Source: Narthecium ossifragum (lineage: Eukaryota; Streptophyta; Magnoliopsida; Dioscoreales; Nartheciaceae). From it: DNA of 64,000 nucleotides. Positions 1-8,825 of this stretch are shown piece by piece (position 1 is the first letter of the stretch; the number at the start of each line of letters is the position of its first letter). A program made the translations under genes and the position numbers. Under the pieces are notes generated by a model, which saw only the letters and a list, made by a program, of their open reading frames with translations, had not been told where the DNA came from and made no database searches. The DNA lies in NCBI GenBank assembly GCA_963920575.1, contig OY986969.1, forward strand, positions 17,345,288-17,409,287, written 5' to 3'.

Positions 1-106
1 CAGATCGCCCATGCCCTAACCTTATACAACTAATGCACAACCAGATGTATGCTATGAACATAGGCATGAAAGCATATAAGCATGCAACATATGTGAAGAC
101 AAAATA

Positions 107-372
107 TGTAACAGCCCCCGCTGTCCGGGGCCGCCCAGGGCCTGCGGGCTTCGTCCAGGATCAACCTGAGGGCCCCACCTGACACAATATGGGCAATCAA
201 ATTAACCTTGGAGTTTTTTGACGGATCACTGTCATCAGTGCTTTAAAACACGTTGTGTCTTATAAGGGTTACTACTATACTTATTATATACGTGGGGTTG
301 CTTACTCGGTTATCTGGTTCGGCCACAAGCCCTCCAGGCGAACACCGACACCTAGGTACCCCGGGTCTCACA
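107..372 (-). repeat. Cassandra 3' LTR with 5S domain deleted
   Basis: Downstream LTR (266 bp). It aligns with 450-786 except that about 70 bp are missing in the middle, removing most of box A and all of box C. The purine tract complement ACCCAACCCCCTTAG abuts it at 373-387. Confidence 0.85.
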
Positions 373-433
373 ACCCAACCCCCTTAGAAGCCCAGCGTCC
401 TCGCTGGCACAAACCGGCTAATAGACCTACAAC

Positions 434-447
434 ATGCTCTGATACGA
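434..447 (-). other. Cassandra primer-binding site (tRNA-iMet)
   Basis: The plus strand reads ATGCTCTGATACGA, the complement of the initiator-Met tRNA site with one mismatch (CCA expected as CGA). It lies 2 bp from the upstream LTR. Confidence 0.8.
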
Positions 448-449
448 TC

Positions 450-786
450 TATAATAGCCCCCGCCGTCCGAGGCCGCCCAGGGCCTGTGGGCTCCATCTA
501 GATCCACTCGAAGGCCCCATCCGACACAATATTGTCCGCTTTTGGCTCACTGCAGAAATTTGGAAAAACTTCCTAGTGGGTCATCCATCTCGGGACCGCT
601 CCAAGGCAAGTACGCTTAACCTTGGAGTTTTCTGACGGATCACTGCCATCACGGCTTTAAAACATGTTGTGTCTTATAGGAGTTACTAATATACTTATTA
701 TATACGTGGGGTTGATTACTCGGTTACCTGGTTCGGCCACAAGCCCTCCAGGCGAACACTGACACCTAGGTACCCCGGGTCTCACA
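450..786 (-). repeat. Cassandra 5' LTR
   Basis: Upstream LTR (337 bp) for the minus-strand Cassandra. It begins TGTGAGACCC at 786 and should end in CA at 450, but reads TA there, a single terminal change. It holds the full 5S-like domain. Confidence 0.85.
568..642 (-). promoter_or_regulatory. 5S rRNA-derived internal promoter in Cassandra LTR
   Basis: Read on the minus strand, this tract follows plant 5S rRNA. It contains GTTAAGCGTACTTG (box A region, about 608-623) and GATGGATGACCCACTAGGAA (box C region, about 569-588), preceded by AACTCC and a GATCC..CAGA block. In 5S genes these boxes bind TFIIIA and direct RNA polymerase III. The intermediate element is poorly kept, so activity of this copy is uncertain. 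Confidence 0.85.
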
Positions 787-1184
787 AAATAAACACGGTA
801 TGGGCTCAGAATCAAGCCGGCCCGGGGTGGTGAACAGATAATACAAGCCAAGGGACTACTGTAGTGGCAACCCCACCAACTATAGCCAGTCCACAAAAAG
901 ACAGCATGTTCCGGGATGCAACCCCGACAAATAAGGCTAACAGTACAACATGCTTTCTACACATCTCGGGATTCGTTACTCTCCCGGTTCACCACTACCC
1001 CTCCCCTCATTATGGGGCTAACATGCTCAAAATATATACAAGGTATAAAGTGGTAAAGAAAACCGCACATACAAAACCCCGCTGGCAAAATTTGATGAAA
1101 ACACCTCCCTCCAATCAAGAAAGGATCGATCTTTTTCGCAAACAGGGAGTTCTATCCCTGTCAAGCCAAAAATGATCGATCTTC

Positions 1185-2521
1185 TGATGAGTCACTAAAT
1201 ATTTATACTTAAACCCCTTAATTGACCTTTGTTAGTCCGAGAGTGTTTGCATTTGATAGTTTGTTAGTTGATTTCAGATTTAATGAAAATTCAAGTTAGA
1301 AAATACAGAAAAAGACTAATATGTCGAAATCTCTAGATAAATCCTATATTCCTAAAATTTTGAGGAAGTTTAGAAGACATCAAGATCTACAACTTTCATG
1401 TTGAACACTTTCCGAAATTCCTGACAGATTAATACCAGTTTTGAATCTTATGAAGATAAATACATGCTGGAAAACTGGTCCGTCGACGTTCAGGATAATA
1501 TTTGTGAAATATTAAACATAAGTCCGAATATTATCAAATCTTCGGTATATGACAGATAGCGTCTGGATCTATTTCCTTCATGTTTAGCACGTTTTCAAAT
1601 TCTGGCTTGATTGGACCCAGGTGCAACCGGAATAGGCTGGCAGGAATTAATCCAAGGAATTTGAGTTGTAGTAGGAGTCCAACTTAGCCGAAAACCCTAA
1701 TTCCGGAAGTTCACCTATAAAAGGTTGTTTGCTGGCCAAAACTTGGAGGCTCTCGTAGAGAGAAAAGAGAAGATGGAGATGCGGCGTGGATCTCAATCAT
1801 TCTTCATGGAATCTATGGCTTCCATCACAAAGATGAGTGTCTAACTTCTGTACTTAGGGATCTCATGAAGCTTTAGTGTAGCTTCTTTGTATTTTCTAAT
1901 TTGATACTTGTATTCTTTTGCTAGACATGATCTTATAAATACAATTTTATCGTGAATAGAGTTGAGAGTACAGAGTTCCTTGATGTACTTTTAGTCTTAC
2001 CTGACTTTGTTGATTGATGGTAGAGATATATAGGATAGTTTTCATGTGGTTTGTTAATAAACGATGAGATATTTTATGCTTAGTGATGAAAGGTTGTGCT
2101 AAGGTTACCCCGAAGACAATCTATGCTAATCGAAGATAAAATATGCCTTTGAAAAATACTTACCTTCTTTTTGGGATTCATGTAAGTTTGAGAAGCTATG
2201 AATCTATAATGTCTATATAAGAAAACAAGAGGATAACTAGAGAATACAAGAAGTGAAACTAAAGTTGATTGAGTAATCCTTAGGCTTTCTTAATTAGTTT
2301 TAATTAATAAGTTTCTAAAACCCAAATCAATCCTTTTCGCTTTAGGTTTAGAGTTCCGAGATTTAATTCTAGTTTCTCCTTCGTAATCAAAGTTTTCCCT
2401 ATGGTTCGATCTAGTATTTCAACACTATTCTACCTGATAGTTTAGTATTTTGAATAAGGGTTTATAAATTCTATTTTTGATTAAGTTTGCATCTGATTTA
2501 ACAATGCTTTGCGAACGACCA
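1185..2521 (+). repeat. Athila-1 5' LTR
   Basis: 1337-bp LTR starting TGATGAGTCACT and ending ACGACCA, directly before a tRNA-Asp primer site. A second copy of the family is the solo LTR at 56150-57605. A TATA box (CCTATAAAAGG, 1714-1724) lies about 530 bp in. The LTR is inserted in T1-type LTR sequence; its 3' partner is not in the window. Confidence 0.9.
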
Positions 2522-2526
2522 ATTTT

Positions 2527-2544
2527 TGGCGTCGTTGCCGGGGA
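2527..2544 (+). other. Athila-1 primer-binding site (tRNA-Asp)
   Basis: TGGCGTCGTTGCCGGGGA matches the complement of the 3' end of plant tRNA-Asp with one change (GCC to GTC). It starts 5 bp after the LTR. Confidence 0.9.
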
Positions 2545-2711
2545 TTCTTCTGATTTTCAACGGAGTATCGATTTAATTTTCTCTTAACTCTTTTTCTAAG
2601 CGTAGTTAGATTTTTATTTTTAATTACTTTATTTTACATTTTTTAGTATTTTTCTGACAAATTTCTGAAATTTGTGCAGCATTGGAACGATTTTACTTTG
2701 AAGCAGACGAA

Positions 2712-2915
2712 CGGTCAACCGCCACATCGACCACCGGATCGACCGTCGTGCTCTGCGACAACCATGGTCGACCGTGACATCGACCGTCGGATGGACCGTG
2801 AGGCTCTGTCACAGAAAAAGCTTCTTAGGGTCGATGCAACGATCAACCGTCGCTTCTTCAAGTAAGGTTCCACAGTCCCACGGTCAACCATCAGATCGAC
2901 CGTGAGATCGACAGC
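2712..2915 (+). repeat. Palindrome cassette in Athila-1 leader
   Basis: The untranslated leader holds a cluster of GGTCGACC, CGATCGACC and GGTCAACC words. A block CTCTGTCACAGAAAAAGCTT (2803-2822) is followed by GGGTCGATGC. The same order of words occurs in other Athila LTRs and in the insertion at 46515-47678. The short frames here are artefacts of the repeat. Confidence 0.75.
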
Positions 2916-3133
2916 GAGCACAGTCAGGTTAGTTTTCTTGCTTCAAAACTTTTCATTTCAATCATTGTTTTCCGCATTTTCTCCTCTCCTCCAAATATTT
3001 TGTTTTCCTTTTCTCTTTTTGGTGTGATCTTGCAAGCAAGGCAGACGATCCCTAATTAATTCGTTAGAACCTTTGGATCTAGAAATAGAGGCCACACTTC
3101 GAGCAAGTACAACCTTAGGACAGAAATCTTTAA

Positions 3134-3376
3134 GGGCTTGTTTGGCAGCATGGAATGGGGGCGAATTCACCGGATCCCGGAATGCGTGGATTCCAGATTC
3201 CCAGATCCCGGCGTTTGCCGCACCGACGGATTGCAAAAAATGGAATCCGCCCAAGGGCAGATACCGAAATCGGCGTCTGCTCGTCACGAGCGGACGCCGT
3301 TCGCCGTATCCGCAGGACACAGATACCGCAGATTCCAAATCCCGGATTCCATGCGGGATGCGTGCCAAGCAAGCCC
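3134..3376. mobile_element. Tourist-like MITE (PIF/Harbinger type)
   Basis: 243-bp element with terminal inverted repeats: GGGCTTGTTTGGCA at the left end and the complement of GGGCTTGCTTGGCA at the right, followed on both sides by ATGGAAT within the arms. A TAA target duplication is at 3131-3133 and 3377-3379. Three-base TWA duplications and GGGC-TGTTTGG termini are characteristic of Tourist/Harbinger MITEs. It sits in the Athila-1 leader, 42 bp before the gag start. Confidence 0.88.
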
Positions 3377-3417
3377 TAAGTAATTACCGGGAAGCCACAA
3401 GTAACTTGCAATCTTCA

Positions 3418-4345
3418 ATGGCTGAAAATGAGAAACATGTCATTGACCCTAATGCTAATATGGATGGGGGTGGAAATAATAACAATAATAAAGAAGTCCC
3501 AATTAGGAATCACTTCATGCATGGACCTTATACTTATGCTTCTTGTATCAACCCAACTACCATTAATGCTACATATTATGAGATTAAGCCTAACTGGATT
3601 ACATATCTACCTTCTTTCTAGGATCCCTATGGACACATTCCTAGCTTTCTTGAAATCCTTTCCATGTTCAAACTTCAGTATTTTAATGATGATGCTTTTA
3701 GACTCAAGCTTTCCCCTTTTTCTTTGAAAGACAAGGCTAAACATTGGCTTCAAACCTTAGCTCCAAATTCGATTTCAACATGGGACCAACTTCACGATGC
3801 CTTCCTTAAAAAATATTTCCCTATCATTAAAACTCACAACTATCGTTCAATGATTATCTCTTTTAAGCACAATGAAGATGAGATGTTTCATGAAGCTTGG
3901 GAAAGATTTAAGGATCTTCTTAGAGAGTGTCCCCATCATGAGGTACTTGAGTGGCAGTTAGCCTATTCATTTTATAATGGTCTTAATGATCGTTATAGGA
4001 CAATGGTCGAAGCCTGCTGTGAGGGTGTTGTTCTTAGTAAGCTATGCATTGCTCTTTGAGAAATGTATGGCAACCTTGCTGAAAATTCACAACACAATGC
4101 CTCAGTTTCTAGGAGTTGGTCTGCCACTGTTCGTAATTCTGGGAGAAATCATGAAAATTTTGAATTTCAAAGTCTCTCCGCACAAGTAGCCATTCTAACT
4201 AAAGATTTAAACCAGTTGAAAATAGGTCAAACTCTTACTCAACAATTACCTCACACTTGTTCTGAGACCTATGCCCATTGTCTTAGCTCTGATCATCATA
4301 TCACTGATTGTCACTTGGTTCCCAATTTCCCTGATTTTGTTCAAG
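3418..4345 (+). pseudogene. Athila-1 gag (broken)
   Basis: Gag would form the particle that packages the element RNA. The frame opens with MAENEKHVID at 3418. It carries the retrotransposon gag core from about 3664 (FSLKDKAKHWL, then FHEAWERFKDLLRECPHH) and a cysteine/histidine cluster near 4260-4315 (CSETYAHC..H..C). In-frame stops at 3619-3621 (TAG) and 4057-4059 (TGA) break it. The family is usually about twice this length. The frame ends at a junction near 4345, where unrelated LTR text begins, so protease and pol are missing. Athila assignment rests on the tRNA-Asp primer site and the gag core. Confidence 0.85.
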
Positions 4346-4375
4346 ACAGTGTGTGCAACGCGGGTGCAAAACCTC
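4344..4375. repeat. 32-bp LTR shard at a junction
   Basis: A run beginning CAAGACAGTGTGTGCAACG is identical by eye to about 22458-22489 inside a Tekay-like LTR. Here it lies between the cut end of the Athila-1 gag and the cut end of the Tekay-A gag. Confidence 0.7.
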
Positions 4376-5280
4376 TCGTCTTGCAACTATGCCTCCACTA
4401 CTAAGGCGCAGTTCAGAACTGTTGTATACCTTTCGAAGCGGTGGAAGCAAGTCTGTTGTCTGATCTCTGACCGGGGTCCCCACTCAAACTGTAGTGCCCT
4501 AGCTGTCGGATCTCCTGCCACTGCCCCCGTAAAACGAACCAGATTTGTGAACCGGGTGTCATACTGCTGAACAGAGTGAGTACCCTGCAGAAGGGACTGA
4601 TACTCACGGGACAAGGCGTCACGCGTCCAAGAAAAATGCCCTGAACTCCTCCCATAGCCGCTCTCCTCCATCACCGATGCCCTGGGCGGTGCACCACTAG
4701 TCAAGGGCGTCCCCGTCGAACTGAAACATTACAAGGGTGACCCGGATCCGGTCATCCTGGACGCTCGGTCATCCTTGACGAAGAGAGCGTCCAGGACGCG
4801 CGTGACTCCCCTGAGCCAACCGTCCTCTGTAGTCGGATCCCCAATCTCACCACTGTACATAGGCAGGTTCAGCCGCTATAAATCCATAATGACTGCCGTA
4901 GCGGTCCGCCCTTCGAAAGGAGCGAGGACCCTCTCCTCGGCGAGAAAGACCTCCTCCTCTGCGACCAAAACCACCGCTGGTGATGGCGCAGCCCACCTAG
5001 CTTGGACCGCCCGGACATGAGCCACCTTGCTCAGTCGGGCGGGTTGACCAGGTTGAGCCCCACACCGACCAACAACCGAAGGCCGGCCTCGAGCTACTGA
5101 CATCTGCACAGTCACCAACGACAAACGAGCGTCCAATCATCAGAATCCGTGAAACAAGCAACTCAAATAGAAAGCGAATGCACAACACATCACAAAGGAG
5201 TATGCACGTACGTTCTAGACATAGAACTATCCCATCCCACACTCAATCTTAACCGAATTCTGATCCTATCCCTGGGACCT
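4376..5280 (-). pseudogene. Tekay-like (chromovirus) gag, broken
   Basis: Minus-strand coding remnants follow a tRNA-iMet primer site, as in Tekay/Del elements. They include a Pro/Ala-rich N-terminal stretch (4876-5136), then YSGEIGDPTTEDGWL and DALFVKDDRA near 4740-4870. After those come YQSLLQGTHSVQQYDTRF and LQFEWGPRSEIRQQ (about 4470-4610), which match the retrotransposon gag layout. At least one stop (just below 4876) and several frame changes interrupt it. Coding stops at the junction near 4376; no zinc knuckle, protease or pol is left. It is much more GC-rich than the Athila elements beside it. Confidence 0.75.
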
Positions 5281-5288
5281 ACAGCCTA

Positions 5289-5301
5289 AGCTCTGATACC
5301 A
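5289..5301 (-). other. Tekay-A primer-binding site (tRNA-iMet)
   Basis: The plus strand reads AGCTCTGATACCA, the complement of TGGTATCAGAGCT. It is separated by 3 bp from the LTR that starts at 5305. Confidence 0.92.
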
Positions 5302-5929
5302 AGCTGTCATGCCCCGACCTGCGAAAGCCCAACCGGGCTGGGGACACGAACTGGAACCAAACATACTGCGGAAAATATGGCGAGAGTTCACTCTAGTCTA
5401 CTGGTTTTCCGAAGCATTCATCAAACACCCTCAACTAATAATTCTAGAATTAACAGAAACCTCAAATTAAAAGATTATAAATCCATAAGTACAAGTCTCC
5501 AAACCTTGAAGAGGGAAAATCAGAAATAAATATTTATACACTCCCGTAGGAGGCTAACTATACAAAGGTTCTGAAGACAGAAAGATCACCACTTCTCAAA
5601 CTCCGACAGGCGCCGTCGCAGCGCCAACCAACTGCCTAATAGGGGCCATCGAAGAGGAGTTAACGCCTGCACCTGTAAAACGCAGTCCGATAGGAATGAG
5701 CAACTAAGCTCAGCAGGGAAACTACACTATGACTCACAGAAGGAAGAAGAAAACGTAACAGTGTCGCCTTCTAGCAAGGTCTGGGTGTACATAGGTGCCC
5801 CATAAGCCCACCGCATGTCCCTGAGTTGCCTCAGTCATGGTCTTTCAGCCGAGCTGGTCACATATTGGGTCACCTTCAGCGAGATAGGAAACCAACACTG
5901 CCATCTCACAACCAGAAAAACAAGACTGA

Positions 5930-7553
5930 TGTCGCTCAAATGTGTCACGCACAGCGGTCGCGGTGCAGTACAGTATAAGAGAGGTCGAACCCACAGAGAG
6001 ACAAGCAAGAAGGATCCAGAAATACAGATAACAATATATTGAAAACAATCAAGAGCGTAAAAGTTAAGGAAATAGATGGAAGATGTAATGATAAGATAAA
6101 GTTAACGAAAGAAATCAAGATTTGAATGAGGCTAGGCTTCATGAATCACTTCACTCGGATTTAGGTTTTTCTCTTCTCAATGGTTCATATAATACTCAGT
6201 TAAGGGATTCACATCTCAATCACCTTAACCGGAAGATATGGAACTATAAACCTAACAAAATATATAAATGTCTCCTCCTACGATTAGTTCTTCCTTTTTA
6301 TAGTTCTAACTTCATCCAACCAAACATAAGAATACACGATACCGGCTGTCACTACAGGCAACGCGTAGCAAAAGTTCATCGGGACAAAGCCCTAACTCTA
6401 TCTAACCGGATCTCTAAGAATACACAATACCAACTCTCACAATCGGCAATGCATAGCAAAGATTTCTCGGGATAGAGCCCCAACTTTGTTTTACCAGATC
6501 CCTAAGAATACACAATACCAGTTGTCACTACGGGCAATGCATAGCAAAGGTCTCGCAAGACTCGGTAAGAGAATCAAAAGAGAAGACTATGGGATTATAA
6601 GATCATGAAAGAAGCATGACTGGATTCATAATATTACTCCTCTACATAGAAATCTATAATCTGAAAATAATATTTGAAGATCCAATACATAGAAAAGAGT
6701 TCAACAATGAAAATTAAAAACTATGAACCATTGTTGGAGAAGAAACCCTAGTCCTCGCTAGATCATCCGTCCACCATGCCCATGGATTACTCGGCCATAG
6801 ATGGAGATTCCTTCATCTTCTTCCCTTGGAAAACGTCCAGAAAAGAGACTACAAAAATGTCCAAGAAGACCCCCTTGACTTACCCTAACTTTCTTATTTA
6901 TAGGGTCCAAAGATTAGCAAACTCGGGTTAAGTTTAAACCCGTTATACGCCCTTGGCTGATATGGCGGTGGACCGTGAGACCCTGACGGTTGACCGTGAC
7001 GTGCACAATTTATTTTGACAAGCTGTGGTCGATCTTCGCATCGACCCTGCGAAGTATTTTCCTTGACAGAGGCTGACGGTCGATGCCACAGTCGATGCGA
7101 CGGTCGACCGTGTGCATCATACGGTCGATCGTGAGGATTTTCGGGCTCGACGGTAGACCGTGAGGATTTTTGAGCGCGACAGTCGACTGTGAGATCTGAC
7201 GGTCGACCGTCACTATTCATTCAGCACTGCGTACTGGTACGAAAAATGTTGTAACATCCTCTACGTAACTCGGAATCATGAACCGTAAAATTCTACAGAA
7301 AGTAGACTTCAAGAGCTTTCCAATGGTATATGGCACATCATCTGGTTCTTTTTGGAAAGATACAGTTTAATCCTTGAAGTTGACCCATATAATCTTCTCA
7401 GCTTCTTTCAGCTCTAATTTCCTGCATTTTCCAAGCAACTATGTGAAGTAACATATACTATAAAAATAGTGCTAAAGAAGTTGATTAAGGGTGAAGATAT
7501 AGCAATTGAGATGGTTATAAGGTTGTTCAGAGTGCATTTTCATGCACTTATCA
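5930..7553 (-). repeat. Athila-2 left LTR (3' LTR of the complete unit)
   Basis: 1624 bp; in minus-strand sense it starts TGATAAGTGCATGAAA and ends GAGCGACA. The TATA box (CCTATAAATAAG in minus sense) is near 6892-6903. An array of GGTCGACC-type palindromes lies just upstream at 6960-7215. It differs from the right LTR at about 5 of the first 130 aligned bases and carries roughly 40 extra bp in the palindrome array. Confidence 0.92.
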
Positions 7554-8825
7554 CACCCCACAACCAGCTTATTGCTAGTCTCTAGCAATTCAAAGCGCAT
7601 AAAATATAATTAAGCACACTAACGGTTCAAAGATGTAGACATGCATATAAAAATTCTGTCTTATCAAGTCAATAGTGTTTTATACAGTACAGAGCATGAA
7701 ATCTTCTTATACTCATACACATACTACCAACATATGAAATCAACTTCTACACATCAAACATGCTAATCACCATCCAGAATAATACACGTGACGTGACAAA
7801 TAAGTGTTACGCACAGAAGCAACTTCTACCCACCATTAGTCCAAGCACACTACTATCTTCATGACCAATCATCCAACCCTCGCACTTTAAGTACATCATG
7901 CTCTCTATTTCTTTTTTTCTTTTCAACTATCAGACACTTTGCCTTTTTACGCGAGCACTCTCCGCTTCTTGAGGCGCAGAGACCCGGTTACTTAGCAAAA
8001 CACTTAATAGTTTTTTTTTTATAGCTATAAGTGGTTCTACCTTTTTACGTGAGCTCCCCGCTTCCTGAGGCAAGAACACCCGGTTACTCAGTAGATCACT
8101 TAATAGTTGTTTAGGCACAACTTGATCAAGCTCCAGAACTTTTTCTCTGTTTTTTTCTCTGCAGCCAATACTCAACACTAGCTAATGTTTAGGCACAGCT
8201 TGATCAAGCTCCAGAACTTTTTTCCTCTTTTATTCTGCATGCAATACTCAACACTAGCTAATGTTGAAATCATGGTCTCGATTGACAATAGCATGCTCAT
8301 TCCTCTAGTGAGTATAATTACCACTGCACACAAGGTGTTCGTGTGTGGATCACATGATGTTATACGTTCAGGTTATCACGCATGCAATTAATGTATTGGT
8401 CAATCCATACGAAAGCAACATGCATAATAAGCATAAAAATTTCAGCTCAAGTACAATTTCTAGTAACATAATCAATTCAACACTACTAAACTCAATAAGG
8501 TAGCATGCATAAGGTTATGCATGCCGACACCTCACATTGTCCTCAATGTGTGCTAATCATGTAAATAAGCAGAAGGGTGTTGGCTGAATTTTCATATATG
8601 ACATAACTAAGAATAGGAAATCGAAATAGGAGTGAGGCCACCTGATAGAATATCGATTATCTCCTCAAGGCTCCTCATGGTGGCCGAAAGCTAGATCAAG
8701 GAAGATGGAAGTCCAAGCATCCTAAAAACATAAAATTACAAACAAAAGCAAATGAGAACGAAAGCAAACAAACGAAAACAACCTAACCTAATCAAAAAGG
8801 TAAATGATAGATAGGAGAAAGATCA
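7554..8825 (-). other. Athila-2 3' untranslated region and polypurine tract
   Basis: The polypurine tract complement CACCCCACAACC (7554-7565) abuts the LTR. No envelope-like frame is present between pol and LTR. The stretch contains the duplicated hairpin module at about 7940-8110, each half holding an AACCGGGT word and a CGTAAAAAGG word in minus sense. A conserved ACATTGAGGACAATGT tract lies near 8535-8550. Confidence 0.85.

Larger units (their letters stand above)
107..786 (-). mobile_element. Cassandra TRIM retrotransposon
   Basis: This is a complete miniature LTR element of 680 bp with no coding capacity. It has two direct repeats (107-372 and 450-786), a 77-bp interior, a tRNA-iMet primer site complement at 434-447 and a purine tract complement at 373-387. 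A perfect 5-bp target duplication AAATA lies at 102-106 and 787-791. The same family LTR at about 34250 shows the unoccupied site. The upstream LTR (450-786) contains a 5S-rRNA-like segment, the hallmark of Cassandra, whose RNA is thought to be made by RNA polymerase III. Such elements encode no protein and would need enzymes from other retrotransposons. The family name rests on recognition of the 5S domain, the primer site and the size, not on a search. Confidence 0.9.
1..1184 (-). mobile_element. Tekay-like LTR fragment (T1 family), interrupted
   Basis: After removal of the 680-bp insertion at 107-786, this stretch lines up by eye with 34141-34600 of the complete LTR at 33347-35481. Shared text includes the run of pyrimidine-rich blocks, the CGATCT-type words near 1125-1184 and the sequence around the Cassandra target site. 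It is cut at the window edge on the left and by the Athila-1 LTR at 1185 on the right. No open frame here is worth calling; the 103- and 126-residue frames fall in LTR sequence. Confidence 0.7.

Noticed and set aside
568..642. A genuine 5S rRNA gene
   Set aside because: Too short and diverged, embedded in an LTR with primer site, purine tract and target duplication; a Cassandra LTR explains it.
3073..3621. 182-residue plus-strand frame as one protein
   Set aside because: Its first part is leader and MITE sequence; only the part from 3418 belongs to gag.
6122..6475. 117-residue frame, repeated at 14644-14997
   Set aside because: Both lie in Athila-2 LTRs on the opposite strand to the element; similarity is due to the LTR pair, not to a gene.
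7554..8825. Envelope-like gene between Athila-2 pol and LTR
   Set aside because: No frame of useful length or membrane character; the stretch matches the non-coding 3' region of Athila-4.
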